NCBI RefSeq assembly: GCF_036850765.1
Contig: NC_089490.1
Span: 107,998,574 to 108,062,573, forward strand
DNA: 64,000 nucleotides
Reading direction: 5' to 3'
Origin: Saccopteryx bilineata
Lineage: Eukaryota > Chordata > Mammalia > Chiroptera > Emballonuridae
Under the pieces are notes generated by a model. The model had not been told where the DNA came from and did no database searches. It worked only from the letters and a program-made list of their open reading frames with translations. This document shows, piece after piece, positions 22,000 through 34,546 of the stretch. Made by a program: the position numbers and the translations under genes. Each line of letters begins with the position of its first letter. Position 1 is the stretch's first letter.

Positions 22000-22620
22000 T
22001 GTAAAATAATTAACATTTACTGATACCTTCTGCATTTTCTTCCCCAATTCCAACTTACTCCTTTCTTTTCCAGGGATAACTACACCAAGAAATTTATGTG
22101 ACCCTTTGAGTACATGAATTTATATATTTCCTACATATAAATGCATCTATAGAAATACATAAAATGTTTTGGATGTTTACAATTTTTGCATTTACATAAT
22201 ATACCACTGTATGTCTTTGCAAGTTGCTCTTTTTTACTTTACATTGCTTTTGAGATCTCCATTTGTTCATACATATAAGTCTAGTTTATTCTTTTAACTG
22301 CTGTACAGATTCAATATGATGAACATGTTGCATTCTAAATTTTCCAAATTTTTTGAATGGATAATTAATTTACATGGTTCAGAAATGGAAATTATATAAA
22401 AGGGGACACACTGAGGTCTTGCTTCACCTTTGCTCCTGTCTGTCCTACTTTTACCCCATCACTTACTGGTTTCTTGTGTATCATTACAGCATTTCATTAT
22501 GCAAATAAGTGTATATTCTTATTTTCAACTCTTCTGTTTTGCAAAAGCTAGTACATTATATCCACCCTTATGATTTTTGCTTTTCACTTAACAGTATATC
22601 CTGGAATCACTATGAAGCTG
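22000..22620 (-). repeat. L1 fragments
   Basis: Reverse L1 text with CTTTGCAAGTTGCTC and GAGATCTCCATTTGTTC, then a second L1-like block from 22,360. From 22,625 to 23,580 I recognise nothing. Confidence 0.5.
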
Positions 22621-23589
22621 AGAGTCTTCAGCTCTACGGGAGGTGCAGAAACCTAGGCCTCTTTATATAATATATGGAGTCTCTGGGGCAGCAAGACCTC
22701 AACTGGGAACAGTTGCGCACATCCCTTAGGAGCCTAGGCAGTGGTCCACGTGGCCAATCTTGTCATGGTGAGAGATGGGCTGCCTGTTTTCAAATGGAGC
22801 AATGGCTATGGTGGCCACTATGACCTATGCACCTTCCACATTTCCCTAGACTGTTGAGTTTGAGAAACACTGTCCAAGAGCCAGGAAAAAGACAGGGAAC
22901 AACAGCACGTAAATGTCACATGTTAAATCAACCGTGAGCACACTTACTAAAAGATGGAAGCAGTTCTGACCCAAAGCTGGCATTCCACACCCACCCCATG
23001 AAACAAAAATAACGTCCAGAAGATCGTCTGATGTCCAAGACCAGAAGCTCCACAAGGGAGATGTTTGAGTGAATCAACCAGTTAGCTAACAAGCAAAGAA
23101 TCTGAGCCGTGTTTGAGAACAAGCAAAAGAGTATCTATGGACTTATGTTGAATGTATAATAAAGATTTACTTCTGAGTTACTGATTGGCAACATCCAGTT
23201 TTGCCTCTTGGAAAAAAAAGGCAGAAAAATCTTACTAAGTGTATGCTTCTGTGAATATCATCGAGCAGTATGTGCTGTTAACAAGAAAACAGAAAGAAGC
23301 CAACTACATGGATGATATAAAAATGCCTTCGGTGAGCAGGTGGTGCTATCACCTCACTTCAGCTTATTGGACTTCATCATTTCAAGCTATTTGCTGTTCT
23401 TGTTTTTTACATTAACTGTATTTCAGTGGTTTTCTAATTTTTTTCTTCCTTCCTTATACAATTCACCTTGCAGCAGTGGATTTGATGCACTGCGCTAGAA
23501 TAGTCAATACCTTGAAAGAAAGTTTAAATTATCTATAACAGACAAACTCTGTGTAAGTCAAAAGTCAACATTAAATTTAATAAAACAAA

Positions 23590-24898
23590 ACAAAAACCAA
23601 TAAAACATCCCAACAATATATCTTGGAGATCTTTCCAAATGAATTCATAGTTTGCTCACTTTTTGTTTGTTTAAATAAGTGCATAGTATCCCATTGTGTG
23701 AGTGAACCATAGTTTGTTAAATCACTTCTAAATTGAAATAGATAACGCAACAAATAACATACGTTTAGCATTTCACTCATTTGCAAGTGGATCATTAGGA
23801 TGAATTCTCAAAAGTGAGATTGTTGAGTCAAAGGGTAAATGTGCTTGTAATGGTGTTAGATATTGCCAAATGGCCCTCTGGAGAGCTTATCATTTGGAAT
23901 CCCATCAGTACAGGGAAAGACAGCATACATTTCCACAAGCCTCTCCAAGAGAAGGTGTTGTTGAATGACTGGATCTTTGCCTATCTGGTAGAGGGGAAAG
24001 TATCTCAGTATAATATATATTTATTTGCATTTCTCTCAGAGTGAGTGGAGTAATGGTCAATATCTGTCTTCTTCCTTTTTCTCTTTCTCTTGGAACTCTG
24101 TTTTTTGTACTTTGCCCATTTTCCCCTACTGTGCTATTGTTTCATTTCATCTTTCCAGCAGCTCTTTACCTAGTAAGTTGATGACTACAGGGATTAAACC
24201 CCTTCTGTCTGTAACATGGGTTGCTAATATTTTCCCTAGTTTACTACTGTCCTTGGTTATGGTTTTCTTTTGCTTGAAGAGGTTTTAGATTTTTTTTATA
24301 GCCAAGTGTATCATTCTTTTTAATGGCATTTGAATTTTGAGTCATAGTTAGAAAGACGTTCCCAAATCCAAGGCAATTAAAAAAAATTACCCATATTTTA
24401 ATTTGGTTCAGTTGTAAAGAAAAGATCCTTTTTTTTTTTTTTTTTACCCCAAGTGAAAACTATTTATTTTAAAAAGTATTTTTACTCCACCAAATAGACA
24501 TGCCACCTTTATCATACAGAAGATTCCCATACATATTTGGATCTTGTTCTGGATTTTCCATAATGTTCCATTGGCTGTTGTCCATTCATGCACATTGTTT
24601 TAATGATTGATACTTCATGACATGTTTCATATTTGATAGGAGTAACTTCCTCTCATTGTTTTCTTTTATAGAGTTTTCTTGGCAACTTTTGCTTATTTTT
24701 TTGTTTTAACTCCATATTCAACTTGCTTATATTTCCTTAAAAGTTGATTATTTTTATTGGAATTGGGTTAAATATATGGACAATTAACAATCCTTTTGAT
24801 GTTCAATGTGTCCTATCTTTGTCAGTGAGAATAATTTTAAGTTGGCATCAAGTTCTTCTTAAATTAAAAAAAAAATTGGTTGTAAAAAATTTAAAACA
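23590..24898 (-). repeat. Old L1, reverse
   Basis: TATCTTGGAGATCTTTCC, TGCATAGTATCCCATTGTG and TATTGCCAAATGGCCCTCTG are in the order of reverse L1M. AT-rich L1-like text continues to the SINE. Confidence 0.65.
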
Positions 24899-25083
24899 GC
24901 CTGACCTGTGGTGGCACAGTGGATAGAGCATTGGACTGGAACGCTGAGGTTGTGGGTTTGAAATCCTGAGCTTGCCTGGTCAAGGCACATACAAGAAGCA
25001 ACTACTACAAGTTGATGCTTCCTGCTCCCTACCTTCTGTCTTTCTCTCCTTTCTCTAAAATCAATACATAAAATCTTTTTTAA
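24899..25083 (+). repeat. Short bat SINE, family C
   Basis: Head GCCTGACCTGTGGTGGCACA, CAAGGCACATACAAG block, CT-rich end and AT-rich tail, inserted in L1. Confidence 0.9.
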
Positions 25084-26373
25084 AAATTTTAAACATACAC
25101 TAGACTAGAGAAAATAGAAAACCAAATCCCAACTACACATCACCCAGCTTTAATGATTGACCAATGGCCAGTCTCATACTGTCAACATCCACATCCACTC
25201 CCCCTATCCAAAGATTAGTTTTAGGCAAAACCAAGATATTATTTGTATTATTTAATTTATAAATATTATAATAGGTACTAAATTATAAGAAAGCTTTTCC
25301 TAGCTTTATTGAGATATAATTATCATATAGTATTGTGTATGTTTAAGGTATATGATGTGAGGATTTGATAACACATATATACTGTGAAATGATTAAGGAC
25401 TTTTAAAAAACACAGCCACAATATCCTTATCACAACTAAAAGAATAATTCCTTAATATTATTAGATACCTAGTGTTTAAGTTTTCCTTGGTGTCTTATAC
25501 TGTTATCGTTAGTGGGTTGTTGTTTTTTTTTGTTGTTGTTGTTGTATAAAAGGGGACCCAGCAATGTCCACAACTTCATTTGGTTGATATGACAAGTTTA
25601 AGTCTCTTTTAATGTATAAGTTCCTCTCAGTTTCTTTTTTCCCTTACAATTTATTGTTGATTAAATGGGTCATTTTTTTCTTGTAAAACTCTCACAGTCT
25701 GTTGATTGCATCCATGTGCTATTGTTTAATATGTTTCTATGTTTTTGAAAATCTTACACAAATGAAATCATACAATACGTATGTCATCTTTTGCATCTGG
25801 CTTCTCTCAGAGGTCAGAAATGTTACTGAGAAATGGTGAAGCTTGTGACTAATCATATGTACTTAGATGCACTGGAAGTGGCAACCATAGGAGGTATCGA
25901 TGCGGAATTATGAAATACAGAATGTCAGAGTAAGCCTGATAAATTATAAAATTCAGGACATCGAGTCAGGCTGATAATTATGAAAAAGACAATGTCAGAA
26001 TAAGCTCAATGTAACTACTAACACAAATTGAAAACCTGCTTCTGTTTATTAAAAGTAGGATGATATAACAACTGAAGCTTTAATTCCAGATAAGTAGAAT
26101 AAAAGATCCACTATGGTTTTGCAGCCACTTATGAATAATTACATGCATTCTGGTATTTCTTGTTTAATAATAAAATTATCTAATTCTATATTTATGAATT
26201 GGCATGTTCCTTTAGGTCTCATTTTCTTATTTCTCCTACATACACAGTATGTTTTTGAGGTTCGTGCATGTCGTTTCATGTATCAGTAGTTTGTTCCTTT
26301 TTACTACTAAACTGCAGTCCATTGAATAGATATACAGTCTATTTTTGTTATCCCAGGTAGTTACTGTCTATAA

Positions 26374-26587
26374 CAGCAGTTCTCAACCTGTGGGTCGTGA
26401 CCCCGGCGGGGTCGCCTAAAGCCATCGGAAAATACATAATGCATATCAGGTATTTACATTCCGAATCATAACTGTAGCAAAATTACAGTTATGAAGTAGC
26501 CACCAAAATTATTTTTTGGTTTGGGGTCACCGCAACATGAGGAACTGTATTGCAGGGTCACGGCATTAGAAAGGTTGAGAACCACTG
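26374..26587. mobile_element. hAT-Charlie MITE
   Basis: The ends CAGCAGTTCTCAACCTGTGG and GGTTGAGAACCACTG are inverted. The exact 8-bp duplication GTCTATAA lies at 26,366-26,373 and 26,588-26,595. It is 214 bp and resembles the URR1/MER-type MITEs of other mammals. Confidence 0.93.
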
Positions 26588-26599
26588 GTCTATAAGGTC

Positions 26600-27185
26600 A
26601 CTTCAGATACTAGAGTAGCACATACTAAATTATTGCCCTTAGGGAAAATGCAGGGTTAGGTTTCTGAAAAATATCGTTTTCATCAACTAGTCAACACATA
26701 ACCTTGCTTTGTGTGTGTTTCTGTTTAAAGACACCTTATTTAATATATATTGTTGATTCATTAACACTGAACGCATAGCAAACAGCACTGAAATTAGTGC
26801 CTGAATGAAGCTTATCTAACACGTGTATTTTCTCCATAAGGCTAATAATCATAACATCCTTTGGCTTACTTAGGACAGCATTTCAACCCTAGGTTTGGAT
26901 GCTATTTTGAACAAAATTACCAACAAAAAGCACAAAACGTGAAACACATCGCACTAATTAGACTGCAAAATGACACTTGCATAAATTAAGAGTTGAAACA
27001 AAAAGGCAAAACGTGGCCTTGGTTGAGGGCAGCTAGGAACACCTTTGTTTGATGACTCAAAGTTTCTGCTTCTCTGCACATGCGCAAGTGTGAGAAGGAC
27101 CAGGAAATTTTCATCTTGATTTGGGGGTTACTAATAAGTTTTAGCAAGTAGAGAAATTTGCAAATTTAGAATCCATGAATAATGA
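26600..27185. repeat. Tigger-like DNA transposon remnant
   Basis: GGTTAGGTTTCTGAAAAAT, CATTAACACTGAACGCA and GAATCCATGAATAATGAG resemble TcMar-Tigger text, from memory. It sits between two parts of one L1. Confidence 0.35.
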
Positions 27186-28490
27186 GTGTATCATACTTTA
27201 TCTTTTCACCAGTTGATGAACATTTTGGTTATTATGAATAATGCTGCTATGAACATCTGCGTGCAAGTTTTGTTTAGAAATACATACTCCCATTTCTTGG
27301 GCAGATACCTAGGAGTGGAATTGCTTGGTCATCTGGTAAGTTTATGTTTGCCTTTTAAAGAAACTACCAAAATGTTTTTCCAAAGTCATTGTACCATTTA
27401 CACCCCCATCAGCAACATGCAGGGTTCCAGTTTCTCCACATTCTCACAACATTTGCAATGTCTATCTTGGTTACAGCCATATGAAGTTGTAGCTTGTGAT
27501 TTTGATTTACATTTCCCTAATAACTAATAATGTTGAGATTTTAGGGGTTTATTAATCATTCATATATCTTTTATGGTAAAATATTTATTAATTTGCTCAT
27601 TTTAAAATTGGGTTGTCTTCTTATTATTGAATCCTATCTATATTCTAAAACAAGTCCTTTATCAGATGTATGATTTGCAAATATATATTTTCTGTATGTG
27701 GTTTGTCTTTTCATTTTCCTAGTGGTGTTTTATAAAGTACAAACGTTTTAAATTTTAAATAAGTATAGTTTATCAATTTTATCTTTTCTGGAATGTGATT
27801 TTGGTGTTTTATGTAAGAATAGTTTGTCTAACCCAAAGTTACGAGGGTTTTCTCCTGCATTTTCTTTCAAAAGTTATAGTCTGTATCTTTTAAAGCCCAA
27901 TGATTTTAGTAGGGTATTGTGTTGATCATTACTGAGCAAGTTTTCTCCTGGATTATGATGTACCAGTCAAAATGTGGGATTTATTTTTCAAGAAAAATAT
28001 ACTTAAAATTTTTGCTTATAAATACTTGTATGTTCCATTGTTTTGCTTTTCTCCTTGGGGGACTTATTTTGCCTGTCTTCCATTATTTGTCATTTTCTCT
28101 ATAATTTTTTTATATCTTTCTTTTATTGTTTCACCTTTTCTTTTCTCATTTCTAATGTCTATGCCCATAATTGTGCTTTCAGTCATGTTTAGTCCTCCTG
28201 TGCATCTTATAATTCAGTCGTTATTTTTTGAAATGGGTTTGTCCCTCCCCTTTGTTTCTTCTATGGTACCCATCACTGAATGCTTTATCCCCATCCCCTT
28301 TATCATCCAGCTATCACCTCCTATTATCTGGCCATTTCTTTCCTGAGTTAGAGCCCTTCTTAGATTCAGTTGAAGCACTGAGTTTCTGAAAGTTCATGTT
28401 GGGATGTTGGGTAAGCATTTTCTTTTGCTTTGGGTCAACATTTTTCTGCTGTGTTTCTTTGTCCTTGGGGGAATTTTGTTGCCCCCCCCC

Positions 28491-28814
28491 TTTTTTTTAC
28501 AGGAACAGAGAAAGAGTTAGAGAGAGGGATAGACAGGTACAGACAGGAATGGAGAGAGATGAGAAGCATCAATCATTAGTTTTTCGTTGCGACACCTTAG
28601 TTGTTCATTGATTGCTTTCTCATATGTGCCTTGACCGCAGGCCTTTAGCAGACCGAGCAACCCCTTGCTGGACCCAGGGGCCTTGGGTCCCAGCTGGTGA
28701 GCTCTGCTCAAACCAGATGAGCTCACGCTCAAGCTGGCGACCTTGGGGTCTCGAACCTGGGTCCTCTGCATCCCAGTTCAACACTCTATCCACTGCACCA
28801 CTGCCTGGTCAGGC
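28491..28814 (-). repeat. Long bat SINE, family B
   Basis: The reverse head is GCCTGACCAGGCAGTGGTGC, with the full body present. TTGTTGCCC flanks both sides. Confidence 0.9.
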
Positions 28815-29340
28815 TTGTTGCCCTTTTTTGAGTTCAAGGAAGAGGTCTGGACTAGAGATAAAAATTTAGCAGTAATCAGCACATACATGGTATTTAAAGC
28901 TATGATACAAACTAAATGAGTAACTGGAGTTACTCAATCGAGGGAGTCACCTTTGATCAAGATGAGCCCTGGGACTCAATGTGTAGAAGTCAGGATGAGA
29001 AGGCACTAAAAAATGAGATTCAGATAGAGCCTGAACCACCAGTGAGAAGGTAGTGGAGCACCAAGAACCCATTCACAGAGCAGCCTCTGCTTCTACTTTG
29101 CCATGAGGCCATGTACAACGAGCTGCCTCTTGGGAAGGGAAAGGTGTGGAGACCACCCTGAACGACTAAGCATTTAACCCTAAAGAGGCCAAGCTGACTC
29201 TAAAAAGACTCTTTTTAATAAAAGAGACTGAGTTATCCTGTGATTTTCCCCTTCCATCAAAGAGAAAGGGAACATCAAGGCAAGCTATAGAAAAGCGAGT
29301 TCTGTATGTATTGTACATTTCAGTACAGACTGCAAAAATT

Positions 29341-29526
29341 TTTTTAAACATTTTTATTTATTTACTTATTTCAGAGAGGGGGGGGGAGAGGGAGGGAGAG
29401 AAGGTGGGGAGGAGCAGGAAGCATCAACTCCCATATGTGCCTTAACCAGACAAACCCAGGTTTTTGAACCAGTGTCCTCAGTGTTTCAGGTCGATGCTTT
29501 ATCCACTGCACCACCACAGGTCAGGC
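29341..29526 (-). repeat. Short bat SINE, family C
   Basis: The reverse head is GCCTGACCTGTGGTGGTGCA. Flanks CAGACTGCAAAAATT and CAGACTGCACAATTT form the target duplication. Confidence 0.9.
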
Positions 29527-30780
29527 CAGACTGCACAATTTAGATTGTTACATTGATCAACATCCATGTTCCTCAGCCCTTATGAAGCTGACAGCCCCAG
29601 TAGATCCAATTTACCCCCCCCCCCCAGGCCTTAACAGGTTAAAGGGAGAGGATGGTGTGCCTTCAGTGGTCTATCACAACGAAAACAGCCACCAGGGATG
29701 GAATATTTTCCCTGTGGGTGAGCAGTTTAATATGTTGTTACTGATCATCACCACAATCTTAGGCGATGAGGACTATTATTAGTCCACATTTTAGAAGTCA
29801 GAGAAAAGGAAGCCCAGGCAAGTAACCTGACCAAAGTAGTCGAGTCCTGATTAAAAACTGCACGGTTACAGCACCTGGACTTTGATTCACCACATCATAT
29901 TGCCTAGTCACATCACCTTGAAACTCAGGTTTAACTACTCAAGGATTGGGGATATTGAGGGAAGGAGGGGAAGGGCATAGATAAGGAGACCTGCCAGGAA
30001 CCAGCTGAGTGAAGGGGGTTGTAGGTCATACCTTCCAGAGTGTAAAGGCACTGACAAATATATCTTGCTCAGATTTTGTCACTCCTATAATCTGTCCTCC
30101 TAAGAGGCAATGGGCAGTGGGACTACTGGTCTATTTTGGGACTATTAACTGGCACAGAAGCTCTGAAAAGCTAATGAATCTCTTGGCAAATGATTAGACC
30201 CTGTGTAAAGATGTGCCCTTAAAGCAAGAAAGGAAAGTAGGTCAAGCAATCACTGATCACAGATTTTAGCTTGGCAGTTTTAGATCTAGGAAGAGATTAA
30301 TGCTATCTCCTTCAGACTGTGGTGAAGGATTTGTGGTTATTTCCCTCACATTCAACATGAGTACAAAGGACAGTATCAAAAAGTGCCCTAAAACAGGTTT
30401 TCTCCTTCTAGAATTCATTTGCTTTTTCATATTGTTTGGAATCAGGCTTAGGAGAGAGCATTTTGCCCTGGCTACATAAGACTTGATTTAGGATGCTAGC
30501 TACCCTCAGGCCTTTTCTTCACCTATGCAAGAGGAACCATACCCTCAGAATGCAGAGAGCATCGCCAAAACCATAGGTGGGCAATTGTTCCCAGACACAG
30601 ACCAGACTGAGAGGCTCTCTTACTGTGGTTCACACAAATCCCAGACAAACCATATTGTGTTTTGAGGTCACATGGAAAACGTTAACTTGTATCTCCCATC
30701 GCATGGTAAACATAATCAACTGGTGTAGATGACAGTAAAGACCCTATGGTTCAAGTATGGGCTGCTCTACTCTGTAATTT
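29527..30780. other. Intergenic; one MIR-like patch
   Basis: A weak reverse MIR is at about 29,755-29,830. The rest is unique-looking with no gene. Confidence 0.35.
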
Positions 30781-31177
30781 TTTTTTTTTTTTTTTTTTGT
30801 ATTTTTCTGAAGCTGGAAACGGGGAGAGACAGTCAGACAGACTCCCGCATGCGCCCGACCGGGATCCACCCGGCACGCCCACCAGGGACGACGCTCTGCC
30901 CACCAGGGGGCGATGCTCTGCCCCTTCAGGGTGTCGCTCTGCCGCGACTAGAGCCACTCTAGCGCCTGGGGCAGAGGCCAAGGAGCCATCCCCAGCACCC
31001 GGGCCATCTTTGCTCCAATGGAGCCTTGGCTGCGGGAGGGGAAGAGAAAGAGAGGAAGGAGGGGGTGGGGGTGGAGAAGCAAATGGGCGCTTCTCCTATG
31101 TGCCCTGGCCGGGAATCGAACCCGGGTCCCCCGCACGCCAGGCCGACGCTCTACCGCTGAGCCAACCGGCCAGGGCC
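30781..31177 (-). repeat. Long bat SINE, family A
   Basis: Poly(T) start, GC-rich body and the reverse of GGCCCTGGCCGGTTGGCTC at the end. TACTCTGTAATTTTTT is present on both sides. Close to consensus, so young. Confidence 0.93.
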
Positions 31178-31386
31178 TACTCTGTAATTTTTTAAAGCTA
31201 CATCTTGCCCATCTTTGCCAATTCTTATTTAACTCCTTACACATTGAATAGATTTGTGCTAGGGGAGCTCTCAACCATTTTGGGTGCCTTTCCCAAGGTG
31301 AAGTTGTTCAGGTTTATTACTAGTCCACTGCATGGGTCTAACCTCTATACTGGATGTGGGTAGAAAATAGTAATCATTCCATTCTA

Positions 31387-31983
31387 CAATGTGTTCGTAA
31401 AGTCATGGTGCACTTTTGACCAGTCACAAGAAAGCAACAAAAGACAATAGAAATGTGAAATCTGCACCAAATAAAAGGAAAACCCTCCCAGTTTCTGTAG
31501 GATAATGTGGCAGCATGTGCGCATGAGCAGATAATGACGTAACACCGTGTATACAGCGGAGCAGCCCATGACCATGCCAGTTGAGATGTGGACGGTACAG
31601 AGGAAAGTTCAGTGTGTTCTGTGGCTCTCTAAACTTGAATCCATGACCAAAGTGCAACGTGAATATCAGTGCGTTTATAACGAAGTGCCACCATATAGGA
31701 ATAACATTACTCAGTGGGATAAGCAGTTGAAGGAAACCAGCAGTTTGGTGGAGAAACCCCGTTCTGGTAGGCCTTCAGTCAGTGACGAGTCTGTAGAGGT
31801 TATACGGGATAGCTACCTTAGGAGCCCTAAAAAATCTGTGCGTGAGCCCACATCGAACTGAACGGAATAGGTATGAAACTGGGAGAGTTTTCCTTTTATT
31901 TGGTGCAGATTTCACATTTCTATCATCTTTTGTTGCTTTCCTGTGACCAGTCAAAAGTCCACCATGACTTTACGGACACACTG
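31387..31983 (+). mobile_element. Internally deleted mariner/Tc1-like transposon with about 109-bp inverted repeats
   Basis: The ends CAATGTGTTCGTAAAGTCAT and its inverted partner at 31,983 continue as matching inverted repeats for about 109 bp (31,387-31,495 and 31,875-31,983), with about nine differences. TA dinucleotides flank both ends. It encodes only an N-terminal piece of an insect-type transposase. The catalytic half is missing, so it can move only with help. Confidence 0.88.
31568..31861 (+). pseudogene. Transposase N-terminal fragment (helix-turn-helix part only)
   Basis: A frame of about 97 codons from ATG 31,568 contains SKLESMTKVQREYQ, then ITQWDKQLKETSSLVEKPRS and GRPSVSDESVEVIRD, followed by SPKKSVR. 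This is the typical order of the paired HTH DNA-binding region in insect mariner-like transposases, including the GRP hinge. It stops right after SPKKSVR. The D...D...D catalytic domain is absent, which makes it a deletion derivative. Confidence 0.8.
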
Positions 31984-32325
31984 TATATGTAAGTATCCAG
32001 CTCAAGTCCTTATAAAAGCAAGCACCTAATACTTATTAAAAGGTAACTTCCTCCCCCTCTCTGTCCCAGGAGCTCTCTGCAGCCCACATGCATGGCTATC
32101 TTTTCTGCATTCATTCATTCCCATTTTTCTGACCATTCACTTTGGCATTTATTTGCGTTATTATTTAATGACTTATAAACAATGTGTATATGTCTTGCCT
32201 TTATCAAGAGTGTAAACTCCCTACTGATAATATTTGTTATCTTCTAGTGCTAAATATATAGATGGTATATAACAAATGCCCTATATTTTGGCTAGATTCT
32301 CCTGACTACCAGAAACAAAGGCTAA

Positions 32326-32879
32326 GCCCTTGGCTGTGTAGCTCAGTTGGTTAGAGCATCATTCCCATATGTCAAGGTTGCATATTCAATCTCCAATGAA
32401 TGTATAAATGGGTGGAACAATGGATCAGCTTTTTTATTCTTGTTTTTTTTGGGTATTTTTCTGAAGTGAGAAGCGGGGAGGCAGAGAGACAGACTCCTGT
32501 ATGCGTCCGGTATGGGATAAACCCGGTATGTCCACTAGGGGGCAATGCTTTGCCCACCTGGGCCATTGCTCCGCTGCTATCGGAGCCATTCTAGCGCCTG
32601 AGGCTGAGGCCATGGAGCCATCCTCAGGCCCAGGGCCAACCTTCCTCCAAGGGAGCCTTGGCTGCTGGAGGGGAAGAGACAGAAAGGAGAGGGGGAAGGG
32701 TGGAGAAGCAGATGGGCACTTCGAACTCCTGTGTGCCCTGGCCGGGAATCGAACCCAGGACTTCCACATGCTGTGCCAATGCTCTACCACTGAGCTAACC
32801 AGCCTGGACCCAGATCGGCTTTTTTAATTCCTCTCTTTCCCCCTGCCTCTCTCTTTTTCTAAAATAAATCAATAAAAAA
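32326..32879 (+). repeat. Short bat SINE, family D, split by a family A SINE
   Basis: Head CCCTTGGCTGTGTAGCTCAG at 32,327, then a break at 32,435 and continuation at 32,813 with the CT-rich end and AATAAATCAATAAAAA tail. Confidence 0.85.
32436..32812 (-). repeat. Long bat SINE, family A, nested
   Basis: Reverse family A body and head. The target duplication GATCAGCTTTTTT / GATCGGCTTTTTT lies inside the host SINE. Confidence 0.9.
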
Positions 32880-33007
32880 TTTTCAAAAAGATTAATAAGG
32901 CAAAAGAAATGAAGGCTATAGTAACTGCAAGTAATGAGGGAGACTATTAAGAGAAACCAGGCAAAGCCTATAGGAAGAGCAGAGGGTGTAGCAGAATTAG
33001 GCTATAG

Positions 33008-33354
33008 CAGTGGTAGTCATCTTGGTCCCTACCACCCACTAGTGGGTGTTCCAGCTTTCATGGTGGGCGGTAGTGGAGCAACCAAAGTATAAATAAAAAG
33101 ATAGATTTAACTATAGTAAGTTGTTTTATAAAGATTTATTCTGCCAAACTTAGCAAAAATCTGACATAAAGTACTTGGTAAGTAATTATTATTATATGCT
33201 TTAACTTGTGGTAACTCTGCTTTATAAATTTTATAAAGTTATTTCCCTACTTTATAAATCACCATTACTGTGGAACCAGTGGGCGGTTAGAAAATTTTAC
33301 TACTAACAGAGATACAAAAGTGGGCAGTAGGTATAAAAAGGTTGACTACCCCTG
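33008..33354. mobile_element. hAT-like MITE
   Basis: The ends CAGTGGTAGTCATCTTGG and AAAAAGGTTGACTACCCCTG are inverted repeats with few mismatches. The 8-bp duplication is not clear, so the family call rests on the ends. Confidence 0.65.
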
Positions 33355-34191
33355 GGGTAGAAAGCAGATTCAAACTGGGGTACCTAAGATTATTTCCCCC
33401 ATGCACATACTTGTGTTCCAATGATTCTAGAAAGAAAACTGTTTTGAAGCTGATCTTGGAAGGGATATGGACCAATCATGAAAGTAGGAATAAGGAAATT
33501 CTCAGAAGAGAATCTAGGGGTGAAAGTTGGGAAAAGCAGAGGGTCGCTTCTCTGATCATAGTCTACCAGTTCATGGTTTTAGCACCTCCTAGTGCCCGGG
33601 CCTGCCATGAGATGTCTACGTACTTATCTTCTCAATTCCTCCTCTTTTTTCACAGTAGCTCAAGGGGGTTTCTCTTACAAGAAAATGAACCCTTTCAGTA
33701 AACCAATCTCCTACTCTAAAATGGTTTCTTACTAAGATCACAGCATAGCAGTAGTCTTTTAAAGCACCCACATTATTTCAACCCAACCACAAATTTTATT
33801 AATACTGGTTAATTGTTTACCTTTCTTATTTGAAGTCCCTGCTTTCAAAACTGTTGGGAAGAGAGAACAGAACATCACCTCCAGCGTACACACTGTAACC
33901 TGCACTGCCATTTACAGCCGTGGAGGGATTGGGGTAGGGAATACACAAAATGCAGACTACACTGCGTTTGAGAAAATTCTAAGCCATAGGGAGAGATGAA
34001 TCAGACAAACCTTCAATGGCTTAAAAAAGAAAAGGAGAGCAAATTTAACAATTAGCAAAAATAATAAGAGAGAATCTTCAATAACTACTGATTCTCTGTC
34101 CTGGGCCCAGGTTAGAAGACTTGGAGAGAATTCAGAGCTGGAAACAGAACTGATGCCAAAGAGAAACTTGAACTAAAAACATGAGGGGTGT
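33355..34191. other. Intergenic, nothing recognised
   Basis: No gene, RNA or clear repeat. The 119-codon frame at 33,342 starts inside the MITE and has no domain. Confidence 0.4.
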
Positions 34192-34511
34192 GCCTGACCA
34201 GGTGATGGCGCAGTGGATAGAGAGTTGGACTGGGATGCCGAGGACCCAGGTTCAAGACCCTGAGGTTGCCAGCTTGAGCGCGGGCTCATCTGGTTTGAGC
34301 AAAAAGCTCACCAGCTTGGACCCAAGGATGCTGGCTCGAGCAAGGGGTCACTCAGTCTGCTGAACACCCGCGGTCAAGGCACATATGAGAAAGCAATCAA
34401 TGAACAACTAAGGTGTCGCAATGTGCAATGAAAAAACTAATGATTGATGCTTCTCATCTCTCCGTTCCTGTCTGTCCCTGTCTATCCCTCTCTCTGACTC
34501 TCTGTCTCTGT

Positions 34512-34541
<30 letters not shown>
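34192..34541 (+). repeat. Long bat SINE, family B
   Basis: Head GCCTGACCAGGTGATGGCGC, full body, A-rich tail with AAAAG repeats. Flanks AAACATGAGGGGT and AAACACGACGGGT. Confidence 0.92.

Positions 34542-34546
<5 letters not shown>

Larger units (their letters stand above)
25090..28400 (-). repeat. Large old L1 (reverse), interrupted by DNA transposons
   Basis: L1 blocks appear in reverse order throughout: TTTATTGAGATATAATTATC (25,300), ACAAATGAAATCATACAAT (25,760), CACCAGTTGATGAACATTT (27,210), CTAGGAGTGGAATTGCTTGG (27,310) and CCTTTATCAGATGTATGATT (27,655). A hAT MITE and a Tigger-like block (about 26,600-27,185) separate the parts. Frames within are L1 noise. Confidence 0.65.

Noticed and set aside
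27186..28346. Hydrophobic frames that could pass as membrane proteins
   Set aside because: T-rich reverse L1 sequence gives Phe/Leu/Ile-rich translations by chance.
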